Assembly (NCBI GenBank): GCA_009377605.1
Contig: WHTT01000001.1
Span: 1 to 64,000, forward strand
DNA length: 64,000 nt
Origin: Luteitalea sp.
Lineage (GTDB): Bacteria > Acidobacteriota > Vicinamibacteria > Vicinamibacterales > Vicinamibacteraceae
Direction of reading: 5' to 3'
A program made the position numbers and the translations under genes. The notes beneath the pieces are model-generated. The model was not told the origin of the DNA and did no database searches. It worked only from the letters and a program-made list of their open reading frames with translations. This document shows, one piece after another, positions 63,229 to 64,000 of the stretch (its first letter is position 1; each line of letters opens with the position of its first letter).

Positions 63229-64000
63229 GTGACCCCTTTCGCGCCTTGCGTCGAGTGGTGGACGTTCGAGACTTCGGCGTGGTACGGGGCTGTTCGTCCG
63301 GCTTCTCCGATTCTGTCGGCGGTTCCAGCTTTTCGACGCGCTCGACCAGGCGCCGTAGGGTCTGGACCGATGCGGTGCTCGTGCCACCCCGGTTCGACAG
63401 CCAGAAATCCGGGGCCTGCTGTGTGAGGATGTCGCGGAAACCGCCGCCGCTCTTGACGCTGTTGGGTGCGAAGGTCGCGATGTCGAGCGGCCCAGACCAG
63501 TCGTCCCGATGCTTGATCAGCAACCATGAGCGGCCGTCGGGCGAGGCACCGGCGGCCCGACTTCCAGGGACCCCCCGCGTCCGCACGAGCACCCAGGATC
63601 CTTTCAGCTTGTAGCCATTCAGCGTGAACTTGAGGTCGCCCTTTTGGAGGGCCGCGTCGATGTCGTCCACCTCTGGCTCCCACGTGCCCTGATCCCAGAG
63701 CATGACGACGCCGGCACCGTAGCCCTCGGGAATAACCCCTTCGAAATCGCCGTAGTCGATGGGATGATCCTCGACGTGCATCGCGAGTCGCTTCACGCTT
63801 GGATCGAGCGAGGGACCTTTGGGGACGGCCCAGGAGAGCAGCACCCCGTTGTGCTCGAGCCGGAAGTCGTAGTGGAGCTGTGTCGCGAGGTGCTTCTGAA
63901 CGCAAAAGAAGCCGCCACGCGGTGTGACCCGACGCTGCGCCGACGGCTTCTCATCGCCGCGTGGCTCTGGCGACTTCGTGAAGTCGCGCTTCTCTCGGTA
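63218..64000 (-). CDS. LigD-type DNA repair 3'-phosphoesterase, stand-alone, start beyond the window edge
   Basis: At least 260 residues of the LigD 3'-phosphoesterase domain, which trims 3' ends in bacterial non-homologous end joining. From the edge: YREKRDFTKSPEPRG, then FCVQKHLATQLHYDFRLEHN (catalytic His/Asp), SWAVPKGPSLDP, DYGDFEGVIPEGYGAGVV (Glu) and KGSWVLVRTRG. The start codon lies a few residues past 64000. The frame ends with a Lys/Arg/Thr tail and stop in a REP element, so no ligase or polymerase domain follows; it is either a stand-alone enzyme or a truncated LigD. Confidence 0.88.
   Translation of the reverse strand, partial: YREKRDFTKSPEPRGDEKPSAQRRVTPRGGFFCVQKHLATQLHYDFRLEHNGVLLSWAVPKGPSLDPSVKRLAMHVEDHPIDYGDFEGVIPEGYGAGVVMLWDQGTWEPEVDDIDAALQKGDLKFTLNGYKLKGSWVLVRTRGVPGSRAAGASPDGRSWLLIKHRDDWSGPLDIATFAPNSVKSGGGFRDILTQQAPDFWLSNRGGTSTASVQTLRRLVERVEKLEPPTESEKPDEQPRTTPKSRTSTTRRKARKGSRPT

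Overview
The window looks like a piece of a GC-rich Acidobacteriota-type chromosome (class Vicinamibacteria is my guess, by inference). The grounds are a very large TonB-dependent receptor with an N-terminal carboxypeptidase-regulatory-like domain, an ECF sigma factor overlapping a membrane-anchored Ser/Thr kinase, many exported beta-propeller or lactonase-like enzymes, and abundant small palindromic and heptamer-periodic intergenic repeats. I see no rRNA, tRNA, prophage, CRISPR array or intact transposase. About 55 protein genes are supported.

Layout. 0-6.7 kb: MATE exporter, SMP-30-type lactonase, a two-subunit molybdenum hydroxylase (large subunit broken by a one-base frameshift), PiT phosphate transporter. 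6.8-16.3 kb: squalene-hopene-cyclase-like enzyme, GlxA-type regulator divergent from a Cys/Met-metabolism PLP enzyme, an orphan hypothetical, DinB-fold and ankyrin proteins, a VapBC toxin-antitoxin pair and a DUF2442 protein. 16.5-25.4 kb: an unusual compact cluster (below). 25.5-34.3 kb: TonB-dependent receptor, ECF sigma/anti-sigma/Spy-like operon, NIPSNAP protein, galactose mutarotase and galactokinase. 34.4-44.1 kb: aconitase, QueG, YqgE, RsgA, ECF-kinase pair, ABC exporter. 44.2-54.8 kb: lactonase, MscS-related channel, DNA polymerase IV, glycine-zipper protein, GntR regulator, threonine synthase, NYN/LOTUS protein, exported methyltransferase. 55.0-64.0 kb: sugar kinase plus nucleotidyltransferase, sodium symporter, Trm112/QueD/PHP operon, BNR-repeat protein, and a LigD-type 3'-phosphoesterase running off the right edge.

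The most interesting region is 16563-25345. Five genes are joined by 4-11 base overlaps: cysteine desulfurase, a GcvH-like lipoyl carrier, a CobW GTPase, a small HdrA-N-terminus-like cysteine protein and a double [4Fe-4S] ferredoxin. Downstream on the same strand are a radical SAM enzyme, a DUF116-polyprenyl synthase fusion and a prenyltransferase-repeat protein; a lipoate-protein ligase is divergent. I do not recognise this as a named system. My inference is a lipoyl-thiol/Fe-S sulfur- or electron-transfer module coupled to isoprenoid modification.

A second theme is repeats. At least five hairpin families share a GTAG foot, as in REP elements mobilised by RAYT transposases, and several loci carry 7-8-base tandem repeats in inverted pairs. 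Six genes take their stop codons, and some their last residues, from such repeats, and one element lies inside the 5' coding region of the HdrA-like gene.
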